From Paracidovorax oryzae ATCC 19882 (lineage in GTDB: Bacteria > Pseudomonadota > Gammaproteobacteria > Burkholderiales > Burkholderiaceae_C): a stretch of 64,000 nt of DNA. Location: NCBI RefSeq assembly GCF_000687165.1, contig NZ_JMKU01000006.1, positions 186,001 through 250,000 on the forward strand, in the 5' to 3' direction. Below are positions 12,984 through 22,626 of the stretch, piece after piece (the first letter of the stretch is position 1; the number at the start of each line of letters is the position of its first letter). A model generated the notes under the pieces. That model made no database searches. It had not been told where the DNA came from and was given only the letters and a program-made list of their open reading frames with translations. The translations under genes were made by a program, and so were the position numbers.

Positions 12984-13296
12984 GGGCGGCGGCATTCGGC
13001 CAGGCGCCGGGGTGGACGGGCGCGGGATGGGACGGGCCGCCAATTTAACCGCGTTGCTGCGGAGTCGTGCACAGTCGCGCCCGGCCAACAATTTTGACTA
13101 TCGGGATAATTAAATCTATTGAAAATCTGTTTGACCGTCGGAGACATTTGCTAACATCGACGCATCGAGGGTCAGACGACGCAGATCGGTCCCGCCCGGG
13201 GGCGCACAACGCGCCTTGCTCCAGTTTCCTGCCTGTGCGGGCGCCGCCGCGAAAGCCGCGGAACGGCCCGTGCCGGCATTTCTGCTGACACCTCGA
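12984..13296 (+). promoter_or_regulatory. Divergent intergenic region with promoter candidates for the polysaccharide operon
   Basis: This 313-base gap is AT-rich between 13088 and 13160, unlike its surroundings. TTGACT at 13094-13099 has a weak -10 (TATTGA, 17-base spacer). A second candidate is TTGACC at 13131-13136 followed after 15 bases by TAACAT in a TGCTAACAT extended -10 context. Either would start the wecB transcript with a 130-170 base leader. No gene is visible inside. Confidence 0.45.
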
Positions 13297-14430
13297 ATGC
13301 ACGTCCTGTCGATTTTCGGTACCCGGCCCGAGGCCATCAAGATGGCGCCCCTGGTGGCTGCGCTGCGCCAGGAGGCCCGGCTGCAGAACACCGTGTGCGT
13401 CACGGGGCAGCACCGGGAAATGCTGGCCCAGGTCATGTCGCTGTTCGGGCTGCAGGCAGACCACGACCTCGACGTGATGCGCCCGGACCAGAGCCTCAAC
13501 GGGCTGTTCGCCCGGCTCGTGGGCAGCGTGGACGACGTGCTCGCCTCGGTGCGTCCGGATTGCGTGCTGGTCCATGGCGATACCACCACTGCGGCGGCCT
13601 GTGCCATGGCGGCGTTCCACCGCCGCATACCGATCGGCCACGTGGAAGCGGGGCTGCGCAGCGGCGACCTGCAGTCGCCCTTCCCGGAGGAGATGAACCG
13701 GCGTGTGGTGGATTCCATGGCCACCTGGCTGTTCGCTCCGACGCCCGCCGCCCGCGATGCGCTGTTGCGCGAACAGGTGCCGGGCCGCGCATGGGTCACC
13801 GGCAACACGGTGATCGATGCGCTGGCCGCCACCGTCGCGCGCTTCGATGCCGACCCCGGCATCGAAGCCGCGGTGGCCGGCCGCTACGGATGGATCGACG
13901 CGGGCCGCAGGCTGGTGCTGGTCACCGGGCACCGCCGGGAGAACTTCGGCAGCGGATTCCGCAGCATCTGCGCCGCGCTGGCGGAGCTCGCGGGCCGCAG
14001 CGACGTGCAGATCGTCTATCCCGTGCACCTGAACCCGAATGTCCGCGACGTGGTGACGGAGACGCTCTCGGGACTGCCCTCCGTCCACCTGATCCCTCCG
14101 CTCGACTACCTGGATTTCGTCTGGTTCATGCGCCGCGCCCACCTGATCCTGACGGATTCGGGCGGTGTGCAGGAAGAGGCGCCCTACCTGGGCAAGCCCG
14201 TGCTGGTGATGCGCGACGTCACCGAGCGTCCCGAAGCCGTGGCCGCCGGCACGGTGCGCCTGGTGGGCACCTCGCGCGAGCGCATCCTCCAGGAAGCCAA
14301 CCGGCTGCTGGACGACGCTGCGTTCCACGCGGGATTCGGCTGGCGCGGCAATCCCTACGGCGACGGGCAGGCATGCCGCCGCATCGTCGATGCGCTGTGC
14401 GGACGCCCCTTCGACGAGTTCGCACCCTGA
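13297..14430 (+). CDS. wecB: UDP-N-acetylglucosamine 2-epimerase (non-hydrolysing)
   Basis: WecB interconverts UDP-GlcNAc and UDP-ManNAc in the cytoplasm, supplying an aminosugar donor. The 377-residue product has FGTRPEAIKMAPL at residues 6-18, VHGDTTTAAA, HVEAGLRSGD, VTGHRRENFG and the DSGGVQEEAPYLGKP signature, all diagnostic. The ATG at 13297 (MHVLSIFGTRPE) gives the family N-terminus; the longer frame from 13216 is unlikely. As the first gene of the exopolysaccharide operon it predicts a ManNAc- or GlcNAc-containing polymer, in line with the E. coli Nfr system, which uses WecB-made UDP-ManNAc. Confidence 0.95.
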   Translation: MHVLSIFGTRPEAIKMAPLVAALRQEARLQNTVCVTGQHREMLAQVMSLFGLQADHDLDVMRPDQSLNGLFARLVGSVDDVLASVRPDCVLVHGDTTTAAACAMAAFHRRIPIGHVEAGLRSGDLQSPFPEEMNRRVVDSMATWLFAPTPAARDALLREQVPGRAWVTGNTVIDALAATVARFDADPGIEAAVAGRYGWIDAGRRLVLVTGHRRENFGSGFRSICAALAELAGRSDVQIVYPVHLNPNVRDVVTETLSGLPSVHLIPPLDYLDFVWFMRRAHLILTDSGGVQEEAPYLGKPVLVMRDVTERPEAVAAGTVRLVGTSRERILQEANRLLDDAAFHAGFGWRGNPYGDGQACRRIVDALCGRPFDEFAP

Positions 14431-14486
14431 GCCGGCCCCCGGCCCCCTTCCTTTCCCACTTTCCCGTGTCATTCCGGAGCATTCCC

Positions 14487-16694
14487 ATGGTTCCCAGCCC
14501 CCTGCGCCTGCCACGCGCTTCCAGACTGATCTGCATGATGGGTCTGAGTGTCCCGCTCCTCGCGATGGCGAGCCCCGCGGGCGACGCGCTGCAGCGCCTG
14601 CAGGGCGATACCTGGGTCACGCGCAGCTTCGCGCTGTCCGACCTGGGCTTCACCGATGCGGTGCTGCTCAACGGCTTCGATGCGAAGCAGGAGTTTTTCC
14701 TGCCCGTGCCGCGCACGCTGCCCCTCGCGGAGGCGAGCATCGACTTCAGCGGCCGCTACTACAAGGCGGAAGAGGGCCGCACGTCGATGCTGCTGTCCGT
14801 CAACGGCCGGCCCGTGTTCTCGCGGCGCATCGAATCGCCCGAGGGCGATGCCAGCCAGACGCTCAAGGTGGACACCAGCGTGCGCACCAACGGTTTCCTG
14901 CGCCTGGGGGTGAACTGGCTCAACAACGTAGCGCACCGCATCTGCGAGGTGGAGCGGGCCACGGGCAATGTGCTGTCGGTCGCGGCCGAGACGCGCTTCA
15001 ACTACCGCTTCAGCAGCGGTTCGCTCACCAGCCTGGCGGATGCCTGGGTGACGCTGCCCGCGCGACCCACGCTGCTGGTGGCCTCGCGCAATCTTTCCAA
15101 GGCGTCGTACGACACCGCGTGGCGCATCGGCGCGGCACTGGAGCAGGCCAATCGCCGCGTGGTGGTGAAGGCCTTCCCCGTGCCGGGCGACACGGTGGAT
15201 ACCACCGGCTGGCAGGTGCCCTCCGGCCTGGCCTCCCTGCCCGCGTTCGCGGGACTGGCCACCGGCAATGCCCGCTACGTGCTCAAGGACGATGCGGAGA
15301 TCGGTGCCCTGGTCGTGCTGGGCGCGGTGTCCGCCACCGGCGACATCGCGGTGGCCGATGGCGCGCTGCAGCAGCAGATCGGCAGGGCGCTGGACGCGCT
15401 GGGCGCGCAACTGGCGGGCGACGCCGATGGCGCGCGCGCCTTCACCGCCTGGCGCAACCTGCAGACTGTGGCGGCCCCCGGCGGGCTGGCCTCCCACCAG
15501 ATCCGTCTGGCGACGCTGGGCGCGCGCCCGGTGATCGCCGTGGCGGAAGACGCGGGCGCGCAGGCGGCCGGCGTTTTCGCGGAGGTGTGGCGCAACATCC
15601 TGGTGACGCGCCAGGCCACGGTGGTCCGTGCGGACGCTCCTGACGCGGAGGACCGCACGGTCATCCGCCTCGCGGGCTTCGGCAGCGACGCCAGCTTCGA
15701 CGTCGTGTCCCGCGGGGACTGGACGGCCTCGCTGCCGCTCGCGGCCGTCGCCGTGAACGGACGCATGCCGTCCGACCTGGTGATCGACATCGCCGCGGCG
15801 CCCGGGGCCTCGTCCACGCGGCCGGTGGCCTCGGTATTCTGGAACAACGTGCTGCTCTCGGCCAAGCGCCTGGAGGCCGACGGCCGGCCCGAGCGGCTCG
15901 ATGCGCGCGTGCCGGGCTATGCCCTGGGCCTGAGCAACGTGGTGCGCGTGTCCGTGCAGCGCCAGCCGTATTCCAACGATTGCAACGAGACCCCGCAGGG
16001 TTTCCCGGTCAACGTGCTGCCCACGAGCTATGTGCGCGCCGGCGACTCCGAGCCCGATGGCACCTTCGTCGGCCTGCTGCCCCTGATGTCGGGCACGCCG
16101 GTGGTCGCCGTGCCGGCCTCGTACCTGGCGGATGCTCCGCAGTCCCTGGCACGCCTCATCCGCATCGCCGTCGCGGCGGGTGTGACGCCGGTGCGCGCGG
16201 AGTTCGCGGTGGTGGAACAGGGCAAGCCCTTCGCGCCCGGCCGGCCCTTCCTCGCGCTGCAGGTGCCGGTGCAGGGAACGGAGCCCAAAGTGCAGATCCA
16301 GGACGCGCACCTGCGCATCAACGGGCGCAACGCACCCTGGCTGGACGTGGACGGACTAGCCCGCCTCTCCGCGGTGGAGGTCAGCCGCTCGAACGGGCAG
16401 CATGGCCTGGTCTGGCAGCCGCTGGGCGAGCAGACGGCGGCGGTGCAAAAGGCCTTCGTGCTCAATCGCGGCGACATCGCGCTCATCGGTGCGGACGGCC
16501 CGGTGAGCTGGGTGGACAGCAGCAACCCGTCGGCCAGCCTGCCGCCGGGCGCGGGGGAGAGCGCCTTCTACGAATGGCGCCGCTACCTGTCGTGGGGCGT
16601 GCCGCTGCTGAGCATCCTGTTGCTGGTGGTGCTGCTGGTGCTCGTGGCCGCCTACCGTGCACGCCGCCGCGCGGAGCAGCGCAGGTCGTCCTGA
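14487..16694 (+). CDS. BcsB-like periplasmic polysaccharide synthase subunit
   Basis: BcsB is the membrane-anchored periplasmic partner of cellulose synthase that guides the polymer. This 735-residue product has a signal peptide (about residues 1-28, ending near AMASPA). Alternating beta-rich segments follow, with the FxF..PVPRTLPLAEASIDFSGRYY pattern of BcsB carbohydrate-binding repeats and a C-terminal transmembrane helix at about 703-726 followed by an Arg-rich cytosolic tail. GGAG lies seven bases before the ATG. Here it accompanies an NfrB-like rather than a BcsA-type synthase, so it is BcsB-like and no cellulose operon is implied. Confidence 0.8.
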   Translation: MVPSPLRLPRASRLICMMGLSVPLLAMASPAGDALQRLQGDTWVTRSFALSDLGFTDAVLLNGFDAKQEFFLPVPRTLPLAEASIDFSGRYYKAEEGRTSMLLSVNGRPVFSRRIESPEGDASQTLKVDTSVRTNGFLRLGVNWLNNVAHRICEVERATGNVLSVAAETRFNYRFSSGSLTSLADAWVTLPARPTLLVASRNLSKASYDTAWRIGAALEQANRRVVVKAFPVPGDTVDTTGWQVPSGLASLPAFAGLATGNARYVLKDDAEIGALVVLGAVSATGDIAVADGALQQQIGRALDALGAQLAGDADGARAFTAWRNLQTVAAPGGLASHQIRLATLGARPVIAVAEDAGAQAAGVFAEVWRNILVTRQATVVRADAPDAEDRTVIRLAGFGSDASFDVVSRGDWTASLPLAAVAVNGRMPSDLVIDIAAAPGASSTRPVASVFWNNVLLSAKRLEADGRPERLDARVPGYALGLSNVVRVSVQRQPYSNDCNETPQGFPVNVLPTSYVRAGDSEPDGTFVGLLPLMSGTPVVAVPASYLADAPQSLARLIRIAVAAGVTPVRAEFAVVEQGKPFAPGRPFLALQVPVQGTEPKVQIQDAHLRINGRNAPWLDVDGLARLSAVEVSRSNGQHGLVWQPLGEQTAAVQKAFVLNRGDIALIGADGPVSWVDSSNPSASLPPGAGESAFYEWRRYLSWGVPLLSILLLVVLLVLVAAYRARRRAEQRRSS

Positions 16695-16722
16695 GGCCGC
16701 CTGCTGAACGGACCGAGCCGGC

Positions 16723-18420
16723 ATGTCGCTGTACTGGCCTTATTTCTTCGCGGATTACTACCGCTGCCTGGAGATCCTCACGGCAGTGGTGAGCGTGGTC
16801 ATCCTGCTGTCGAGCATCGATGACCTGTTCATCGACGTGTGGTACTGGACGCGGCAGGCCTACCGCAGCGTGATGGTGCGGCGCCGGTACAAGCGCCTCA
16901 CCGCGCAGGAGCTGCGCGACCGGCCCGAGCAGCCGATGGCCATCATGGTGCCCGCCTGGCTGGAGTACGACGTGATCGCGCCCATGCTGAGCAACATGGT
17001 GTCCACGCTGGAATACAAGGACTACACGATCTTCGTCGGCACCTACCGCAACGATGCCCGCACCATCGCGGAAGTGGAACGCATGCGGCGCCGCTACCGC
17101 CAGCTGGTGCGCGTGGAGGTGCCGCACGACGGCCCCACCTGCAAGGCCGACTGCCTGAACTGGATCGTGCAGGCGCTCTTCAGCCATGAAAAGCACATGC
17201 CCGCACCTTTCGCGGGCGTCGTGCTGCACGACAGCGAAGACGTGCTCCACCCGCTGGAACTCAAGTATTACAACTACCTGCTGCCGCGCATGGACTTCAT
17301 CCAGCTGCCGGTTACCTCCCTGGAACGCAGCTGGTTCGAAATCGTCGCCGGCACCTACATGGACGAATTCGCGGAGTGGCACAGCAAGGACCTCGTGGTG
17401 CGCGAAAGCATGTCTAGCATGGTGCCGTCCGCCGGGGTGGGCACGTGCTTCTCGCACCGGGCGCTGCACGAGCTGTCGCGCACCATGGACAACCAGCCCT
17501 TCAACGTGGACAGCCTGACCGAGGACTACGACATCGGCACGCGCCTGAGCCGCATGGGCATGAAGCAGATCTTCGGCAAGTTCAACGTCGATTACGTCAC
17601 GCGCCGCGTGGCCTTCTTCGGCCTCGGGCGCGAGAAGACCGGCACGATCCAGATGCCCCTGGGCGTGCGCGAATTCTTCCCGGACACCTTCCGCACCGCC
17701 TACCGGCAGAAGGCGCGCTGGACGCTGGGCATCGGCCTGCAGGGCTGGGAGCAGGTGGGCTGGAGCGGATCGCTGGCGACCAAGTACCTGCTGTTCCGCG
17801 ACCGCAAGGGACTGGTCACGTCCTTCATGGCCATGCTCGGCTACCTGCTGATGTTCAATTTCCTGCTGTTCTTCATCGCCGACGCGCTGGGCTGGTGGAC
17901 GGTCTATTACCCCTCGGTGTTCTCGCCCGGCGGATGGCTCATGACGGTGATGGGCCTCAACGCCTTCGCCCTGATGCTGCGGGTGGTGCAGCGCGCCTAT
18001 TTCGTGACCAGCATGTACGGCTGGGAGCACGGGCTGCTGTCGGTGCCGCGCATGATCGTGGGCAACTGCATCAACGCCATGGCGGCGGCGCGGGCGTGGA
18101 AGCTCTTCTTGTCCAACAAGCTGTTCGGGACCCGGCTGGTCTGGGACAAGACCATGCACGACTTCCCCTCGGCGGACCAACTGGTGCAGCGCCGCCGGCG
18201 CCTGGGCGAGGTGCTGTTGTCCTGGCGCGCGATCGACGAGGCGCATCTCGACCAGGCTCTGCAATTGCAGAGCGCCTCCGGCCGGCCGCTGGGCACCATC
18301 CTGCTGGAGAACGGCTGGCTCGACGAGGGCACGCTGGAAGAGGCGATTTCCTTCCAGCGCGAAGAGTCGGCCCATGCCGCAGAGTTTTCCCACGCTTCCC
18401 CGCAGGCCCGAACCGCATGA
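16723..18420 (+). CDS. nfrB: NfrB-like glycosyltransferase with C-terminal MshEN-like domain
   Basis: This inner-membrane family 2 glycosyltransferase is the likely polymer synthase. The 565-residue product has an N-terminal helix (about 16-32), the DSED donor-binding acids at 170-173, TED at 266-268, QKARW (QxxRW) at 329-333, and further membrane helices near 355-385 and 395-420. Residues 494-549 form two leucine-patterned repeats (LGEVLL...ALQLQ, LGTILL...AISFQ) like the MshEN c-di-GMP-binding fold. E. coli NfrB is activated by c-di-GMP through such a domain, so the same control is inferred here. The stop overlaps the nfrA start by four bases. Confidence 0.88.
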   Translation: MSLYWPYFFADYYRCLEILTAVVSVVILLSSIDDLFIDVWYWTRQAYRSVMVRRRYKRLTAQELRDRPEQPMAIMVPAWLEYDVIAPMLSNMVSTLEYKDYTIFVGTYRNDARTIAEVERMRRRYRQLVRVEVPHDGPTCKADCLNWIVQALFSHEKHMPAPFAGVVLHDSEDVLHPLELKYYNYLLPRMDFIQLPVTSLERSWFEIVAGTYMDEFAEWHSKDLVVRESMSSMVPSAGVGTCFSHRALHELSRTMDNQPFNVDSLTEDYDIGTRLSRMGMKQIFGKFNVDYVTRRVAFFGLGREKTGTIQMPLGVREFFPDTFRTAYRQKARWTLGIGLQGWEQVGWSGSLATKYLLFRDRKGLVTSFMAMLGYLLMFNFLLFFIADALGWWTVYYPSVFSPGGWLMTVMGLNAFALMLRVVQRAYFVTSMYGWEHGLLSVPRMIVGNCINAMAAARAWKLFLSNKLFGTRLVWDKTMHDFPSADQLVQRRRRLGEVLLSWRAIDEAHLDQALQLQSASGRPLGTILLENGWLDEGTLEEAISFQREESAHAAEFSHASPQARTA

Positions 18421-21400
18421 ACCGACTGAGCCACCGCACCATCCTGGCGGTTTCCCTGGCCGCCCTGTGGCCCGTCGCGCCCGCCATGGCCACGGCCGGC
18501 CTGCAGCATGCCGCGAAGATGGGCGAGGGCCAGGACGATCCGCCGCTGCGGCTTGCCATGAGCTACAGCCTCAGCCTGCCGCGCCCGTCCCGCCTGCCCG
18601 ACCTGCCGCAGGAACCGGTGGTCCACGCCGCCCACACGCTGCTGGATCCGCGCGACGCCATGGCGCGGCGCATGCGGATGGAACTGGCGCTGCACGGCGA
18701 TCCGGGCGCCGGACGCGGGCCGTCGGACCGCGAGGCGGATGCCGATGTTCCGCGCCCCGGCAAGGCCGACATCGTCGTGGACATGCCGCCGCCGATGCCG
18801 TGGTGGCCGGCCCGACTCTATGCCGTGTCGAACCGGCCGCCGCCGGTTTTCCTGCCTGCCGAGCCTGTGGAGCCCGCCCGGCGTGCGCAGGGAAGGGCCG
18901 AGCGCTCGCCCACGACGCGCGCCGATGCAGGTTCCCCGGCAGGGGCTCGCCCCGTGCTGCGCAAGCGCAAGGCCGCGCGCGGACCGGTGCTGCGCGGCCG
19001 GGCCTGGCGCCTGGCCAACGAAGGCTACCGGGCCTATGCACGCGGCCGCTACGAGCGCGCCCTGCAGCGTGCCGACGCGGCGCTGCAATTGCGTCCGGAC
19101 GTCGCGCGGCTGCAGTTGCTGCGCGTCTATGCGCTGCAGAAACTGGGCCGCAACGAGGATGCGCTGCGCGCCGCGGAGCAGGCGGTGGCGCGGGGGGCCT
19201 CCAGTCCCGAACTGGAGGCGGCGGTGGCCATCCTGCGGCCCCAGCCTGCGGTGCAAGGTGTGGTCACCACGGAAGCGTACCGGCGCGGTTTTCCCGTCGC
19301 CACGCAGGCCTACGAGCAGTACAATCGGGGCGACTACGCCCAGGCGGCGCGCACGGCCGAGGAGGCGGTGCGGCTGGACCCCAGCCAGGGTCCCTGGGTG
19401 CTGCTGTGGCTGGATGCGCTGCAGGACGGGCAGCGCTATGAGGACGCCATCCGCGCGGGAGCCGAAGCCATGGCGCTGGGCGCGCCGAACCGCAACGACA
19501 TCGAGGCCCGAGTGCGGCTCGCCCGGCAGGCCATCGCCAACCAGCACGCGCAGAAGGCTTACGACGCCATTGCCCGGAACAAGCCGCTCGAGGGCGTGGC
19601 GGATGCCCGGGAGGCCGTGCGGCTGGCCCCGGACGTGCCCAGCCACCAGATGCTGCTCATCGGCATTCTGCAGAGCACCCAGGACATCGCAGGGGCCGAG
19701 CAGGCCGCCACGGCGGCACTGCAGGTGGACGAGGAGAACACCGCCGTGCAGTTGCTGCGCGCCTACCTGCGCCAGCAACTGGGGCGCTCCGATGCAGCCG
19801 AGGAAGACATCCAGGCGGTGCTCGGGCACGACTGGATCGACGATGCGCAGCGCCGCGATACGCGGCTGATCGGCGCAGACCTTGCCCTGGCCGCGGGGCG
19901 GCCCACGCAGGCGCTCGCGCTGCTCGACCCGCTGCCCGCGGACGATGCGCAGGCGGCCGCCCGGCGCGCACGTGCCGCGGAGGCCACGCGCTGGGGCCGG
20001 TCGGCCGTGCCGGGCGACGCCACGGCCTATGCGCCGCTGCAGATGTGCCGCGAAACGCCTTACGGCACCACCTGCGAACTGCAGCCCTGGGACGCGCCGG
20101 GCACGGACAACCCCGCCGCGCGTGCCTACGCGGCCTACGGGCAGAAGCGCTATGCGGATGCCATCGTGCTCGCGCGCAAGGCCGTGGCGGAACAGCCCGC
20201 CAACGCGGCCAACCAGAACCTGCTGACCATCGCGCTGGCCGCGGGCGACCGCGCAGAGCGCCAGGAGGCGCTGCAGCGCCTGGACGCAGCCCTGCAGGCC
20301 ACCCCGGCGGACGCCACGCTGCTGCGGCAGCGCGCCTACCTGTACCTTGCCGAAGACCGGCCGCAACTGGCGCTGCAGGATTTCGTGGCCGCGCGCAGCA
20401 CCGGCGAGGCCCCGGCCACCAACGTGCTGGACGAAGCCTATGCCACCGCGGCCACGGGCAACCGCCCCGCGGCCGCCGCCATGCTGCGGCAGGCCATCGA
20501 CGACGCGGATGCCGGCAAGCTGCCGCTGGATGCCCAGCAGCGGTTCGACACCCGCAGCGCCGTCGGCAACTTCTCGCGCGAGTGGGGCGTGAACGCTTCG
20601 GTGGGCTACCGCGGCGCCCGTTCGGCATCCAATGCCCTGGTCGGGCAGCCGGTGTCAGTGCCCGGCGATTCGGTCTTCTCCACCGCCGAGGTGTACTGGA
20701 GGCCGCCGCAGTTCCTCAATTCGAGCAACACCACCTTCGATGTCTATGGCCGGGTGTCGAATACGCTGCGCAGCGGCACGGACGTGACCGGGGCCCAGGT
20801 GGTGAGCAATCCCTGCGGCGGCACGATCGATGTCGCCGAGACCCGCACCCGCGGCGTGTCGGGCCTGCCGTCCACCACCGGCGCGATCGGCGCGCGGCTG
20901 ACTCCGTCGGCGTCTGCCAACCTGACCTTCGGCATCGAGCGGCAGTTCCTGCTGGGCAGCGCGTCCCGCAGCGGAGCGCTCAACCCCGCGGCGGACGACG
21001 TGCGCTGCCAGCTGAACAACCAGGCCAGCGCCGTCAACTACCAGTCCAGCCGGGGCACCGGCGGCTGGCAGGCCTACATGCTCTACGGCTTCTACGACGG
21101 CACGGGCCTGCGCCTGGATGCGAGCGACTGGTTCACGATGGAAGGCTACCTGCAGGCCGGCTACACCCTGCTGGACACGCCCGTGCGCTACGCCGTGCGC
21201 AACACCTCGGGCGATGTCCTGTCCACCGGCGAGGGCCGCCTGAAGCGGGGGCAGGGCTTCGTCGCCGGGGAGGTGCGCGCCGGCCGCAGCTTCCTCACGC
21301 CCTACAGCGACCGCCTGGTCATCTTCCCGCACCTCAGCGTGGCCGCGGACTGGTATTCCAACCGCAACCGCGCCTCCGGTGTTCCCGTGGCGGGCTTCGG

Positions 21401-21602
21401 CTCCTTCGACCTGGCAGGCAATGGCCGCTCCTGGTCGGTGTCGGCCGGCCCCGGCGTGAACTTCCGCTACTGGCTCGCGGGCGACCGCTATACCGCCCAG
21501 CGCTCGCACATCGACTGGAGCCTGCAGTACCGCGCCAACCTCGGCGGCGGCGACGCGAGCCGCGCGCGCGGCGTGTTCATGAACCTGTCCTATTCCTACT
21601 GA
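18417..21602 (+). CDS. nfrA: NfrA-like outer-membrane polysaccharide exporter (TPR plus beta barrel)
   Basis: NfrA in E. coli is the outer-membrane exporter for the NfrB-made glycan and the phage N4 receptor. This 1061-residue product has a signal peptide ending near MATA (residue 26), a Pro-rich unstructured stretch to about 180, and multiple TPR-like repeats between about 195 and 690 (for example GRYERALQRADAALQLRPD). The C-terminal 350 residues alternate as beta strands and end in the aromatic NLSYSY, as in an outer-membrane barrel. It starts at the ATG that overlaps the nfrB stop (ATGA), so the two are translationally coupled. Confidence 0.85.
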   Translation: MNRLSHRTILAVSLAALWPVAPAMATAGLQHAAKMGEGQDDPPLRLAMSYSLSLPRPSRLPDLPQEPVVHAAHTLLDPRDAMARRMRMELALHGDPGAGRGPSDREADADVPRPGKADIVVDMPPPMPWWPARLYAVSNRPPPVFLPAEPVEPARRAQGRAERSPTTRADAGSPAGARPVLRKRKAARGPVLRGRAWRLANEGYRAYARGRYERALQRADAALQLRPDVARLQLLRVYALQKLGRNEDALRAAEQAVARGASSPELEAAVAILRPQPAVQGVVTTEAYRRGFPVATQAYEQYNRGDYAQAARTAEEAVRLDPSQGPWVLLWLDALQDGQRYEDAIRAGAEAMALGAPNRNDIEARVRLARQAIANQHAQKAYDAIARNKPLEGVADAREAVRLAPDVPSHQMLLIGILQSTQDIAGAEQAATAALQVDEENTAVQLLRAYLRQQLGRSDAAEEDIQAVLGHDWIDDAQRRDTRLIGADLALAAGRPTQALALLDPLPADDAQAAARRARAAEATRWGRSAVPGDATAYAPLQMCRETPYGTTCELQPWDAPGTDNPAARAYAAYGQKRYADAIVLARKAVAEQPANAANQNLLTIALAAGDRAERQEALQRLDAALQATPADATLLRQRAYLYLAEDRPQLALQDFVAARSTGEAPATNVLDEAYATAATGNRPAAAAMLRQAIDDADAGKLPLDAQQRFDTRSAVGNFSREWGVNASVGYRGARSASNALVGQPVSVPGDSVFSTAEVYWRPPQFLNSSNTTFDVYGRVSNTLRSGTDVTGAQVVSNPCGGTIDVAETRTRGVSGLPSTTGAIGARLTPSASANLTFGIERQFLLGSASRSGALNPAADDVRCQLNNQASAVNYQSSRGTGGWQAYMLYGFYDGTGLRLDASDWFTMEGYLQAGYTLLDTPVRYAVRNTSGDVLSTGEGRLKRGQGFVAGEVRAGRSFLTPYSDRLVIFPHLSVAADWYSNRNRASGVPVAGFGSFDLAGNGRSWSVSAGPGVNFRYWLAGDRYTAQRSHIDWSLQYRANLGGGDASRARGVFMNLSYSY

Positions 21603-21612
21603 GACTTTCTCC

Positions 21613-22623
21613 ATGACGACGATTCCGTCCGCTTTCCCGTTGCGTGCCATGGGCCACTCCCTGCGCCGGCGCTCCCTGCTGGCCTGGCCGCTGGCGCTCG
21701 CGCTGCCCGTCGCAGCCCAGCAGCAGACGGCGACGCTGGCCGTGACGGGCAAGGACAACTATCTTTTCGCAGGCTGGGGCAATGCGGCCACGCCGGACTG
21801 GGCCGGCATCGATGCCACGGTCGCCCGCGTGGCCGACGTGCGGCGCAGGCTGGCGGCGAAAGGCATCCTGCTGGTGGCGCCCGTGCTTCCCGACAAGATG
21901 GTGATCTACGAGGACAAGCTGCCCGACGGCATGGCCCTCGTGCCCGAAATGCGCACCCGCTATGCACGCATCGTCGAGAAAATGCGCGCCGCGGACATCC
22001 CCACCTTCGACGATGAAACGCCCCTGCGCGCGTTGCGTACGGCAGGGCAGCCCGTCTACTACCGCACGGACCAGCACTGGGCCCAGCCCGCGGCGGACGC
22101 CACGGCCCAGGCCACCGCCGACCTGATCCGCAGCCTGGTGCCGAAGCTGGCCGGCGATCCGGGCACGGGGTTGCCCCTGGGCAGCCTGTCCAACGAGCGC
22201 CGCTACGGCGACCTGGCGGACCGCTTCCTCTCGCCGGAGCAGCGCAAGGCCGTCGGGCGGGAGACCTTCACCGTGCGCCGCGCGGTGGAAGCCGACAGCC
22301 TGCTGGCCGACATCCCCGCGCCCGTGCACGTGACGGGCAACAGCATGGTGCAGCCGTACTTCGGCTTCGCCCAGAAACTCTCGAACCTGCTCGACCGGCG
22401 TGTCTCGGTGAACTGGAAGCCGGGCGACGTGGGCTTCTGGTCCGTCTTGATGGAGTACCTGGAATCGGAAGGCTTCCGCAAGCAGCCGCCGCAGGTGCTC
22501 GTCTGGCAGCTGTTCGAGCCCAACTTCCACCTGGGGCCCGATGCCCGTGGCCTCTGGGACGGCCCGGCGCTCATCAGCGATGCGGACTGGAACCGCAGGC
22601 TCCAGGCCGCGCTGGGCGGCTGA
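21613..22623 (+). CDS. AlgJ/AlgX-like SGNH-type polysaccharide O-acyltransferase
   Basis: AlgJ and AlgX are periplasmic SGNH-fold proteins that take acyl groups from the MBOAT protein AlgI and put them on alginate. This 336-residue product has an N-terminal export signal (about 17-36, RRRSLLAWPLALALPVAAQ). It has the paired catalytic acid and histidine in YRTDQHW (D153, H155) and the likely nucleophile S244 in TGNSM, where most relatives have GDS. The triad therefore looks intact, with Asn before the Ser. Ten bases separate it from nfrA. It is the first of two tandem paralogues. Confidence 0.82.
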   Translation: MTTIPSAFPLRAMGHSLRRRSLLAWPLALALPVAAQQQTATLAVTGKDNYLFAGWGNAATPDWAGIDATVARVADVRRRLAAKGILLVAPVLPDKMVIYEDKLPDGMALVPEMRTRYARIVEKMRAADIPTFDDETPLRALRTAGQPVYYRTDQHWAQPAADATAQATADLIRSLVPKLAGDPGTGLPLGSLSNERRYGDLADRFLSPEQRKAVGRETFTVRRAVEADSLLADIPAPVHVTGNSMVQPYFGFAQKLSNLLDRRVSVNWKPGDVGFWSVLMEYLESEGFRKQPPQVLVWQLFEPNFHLGPDARGLWDGPALISDADWNRRLQAALGG

Positions 22624-22626
22624 GCC

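Noticed and set aside
14487-18420. Cellulose synthase (bcsA-bcsB) operon
   Set aside because: The BcsB-like protein is present, but the glycosyltransferase lacks a PilZ domain and has the NfrB layout. No bcsC, bcsZ or bcsD is present, and wecB opens the operon.
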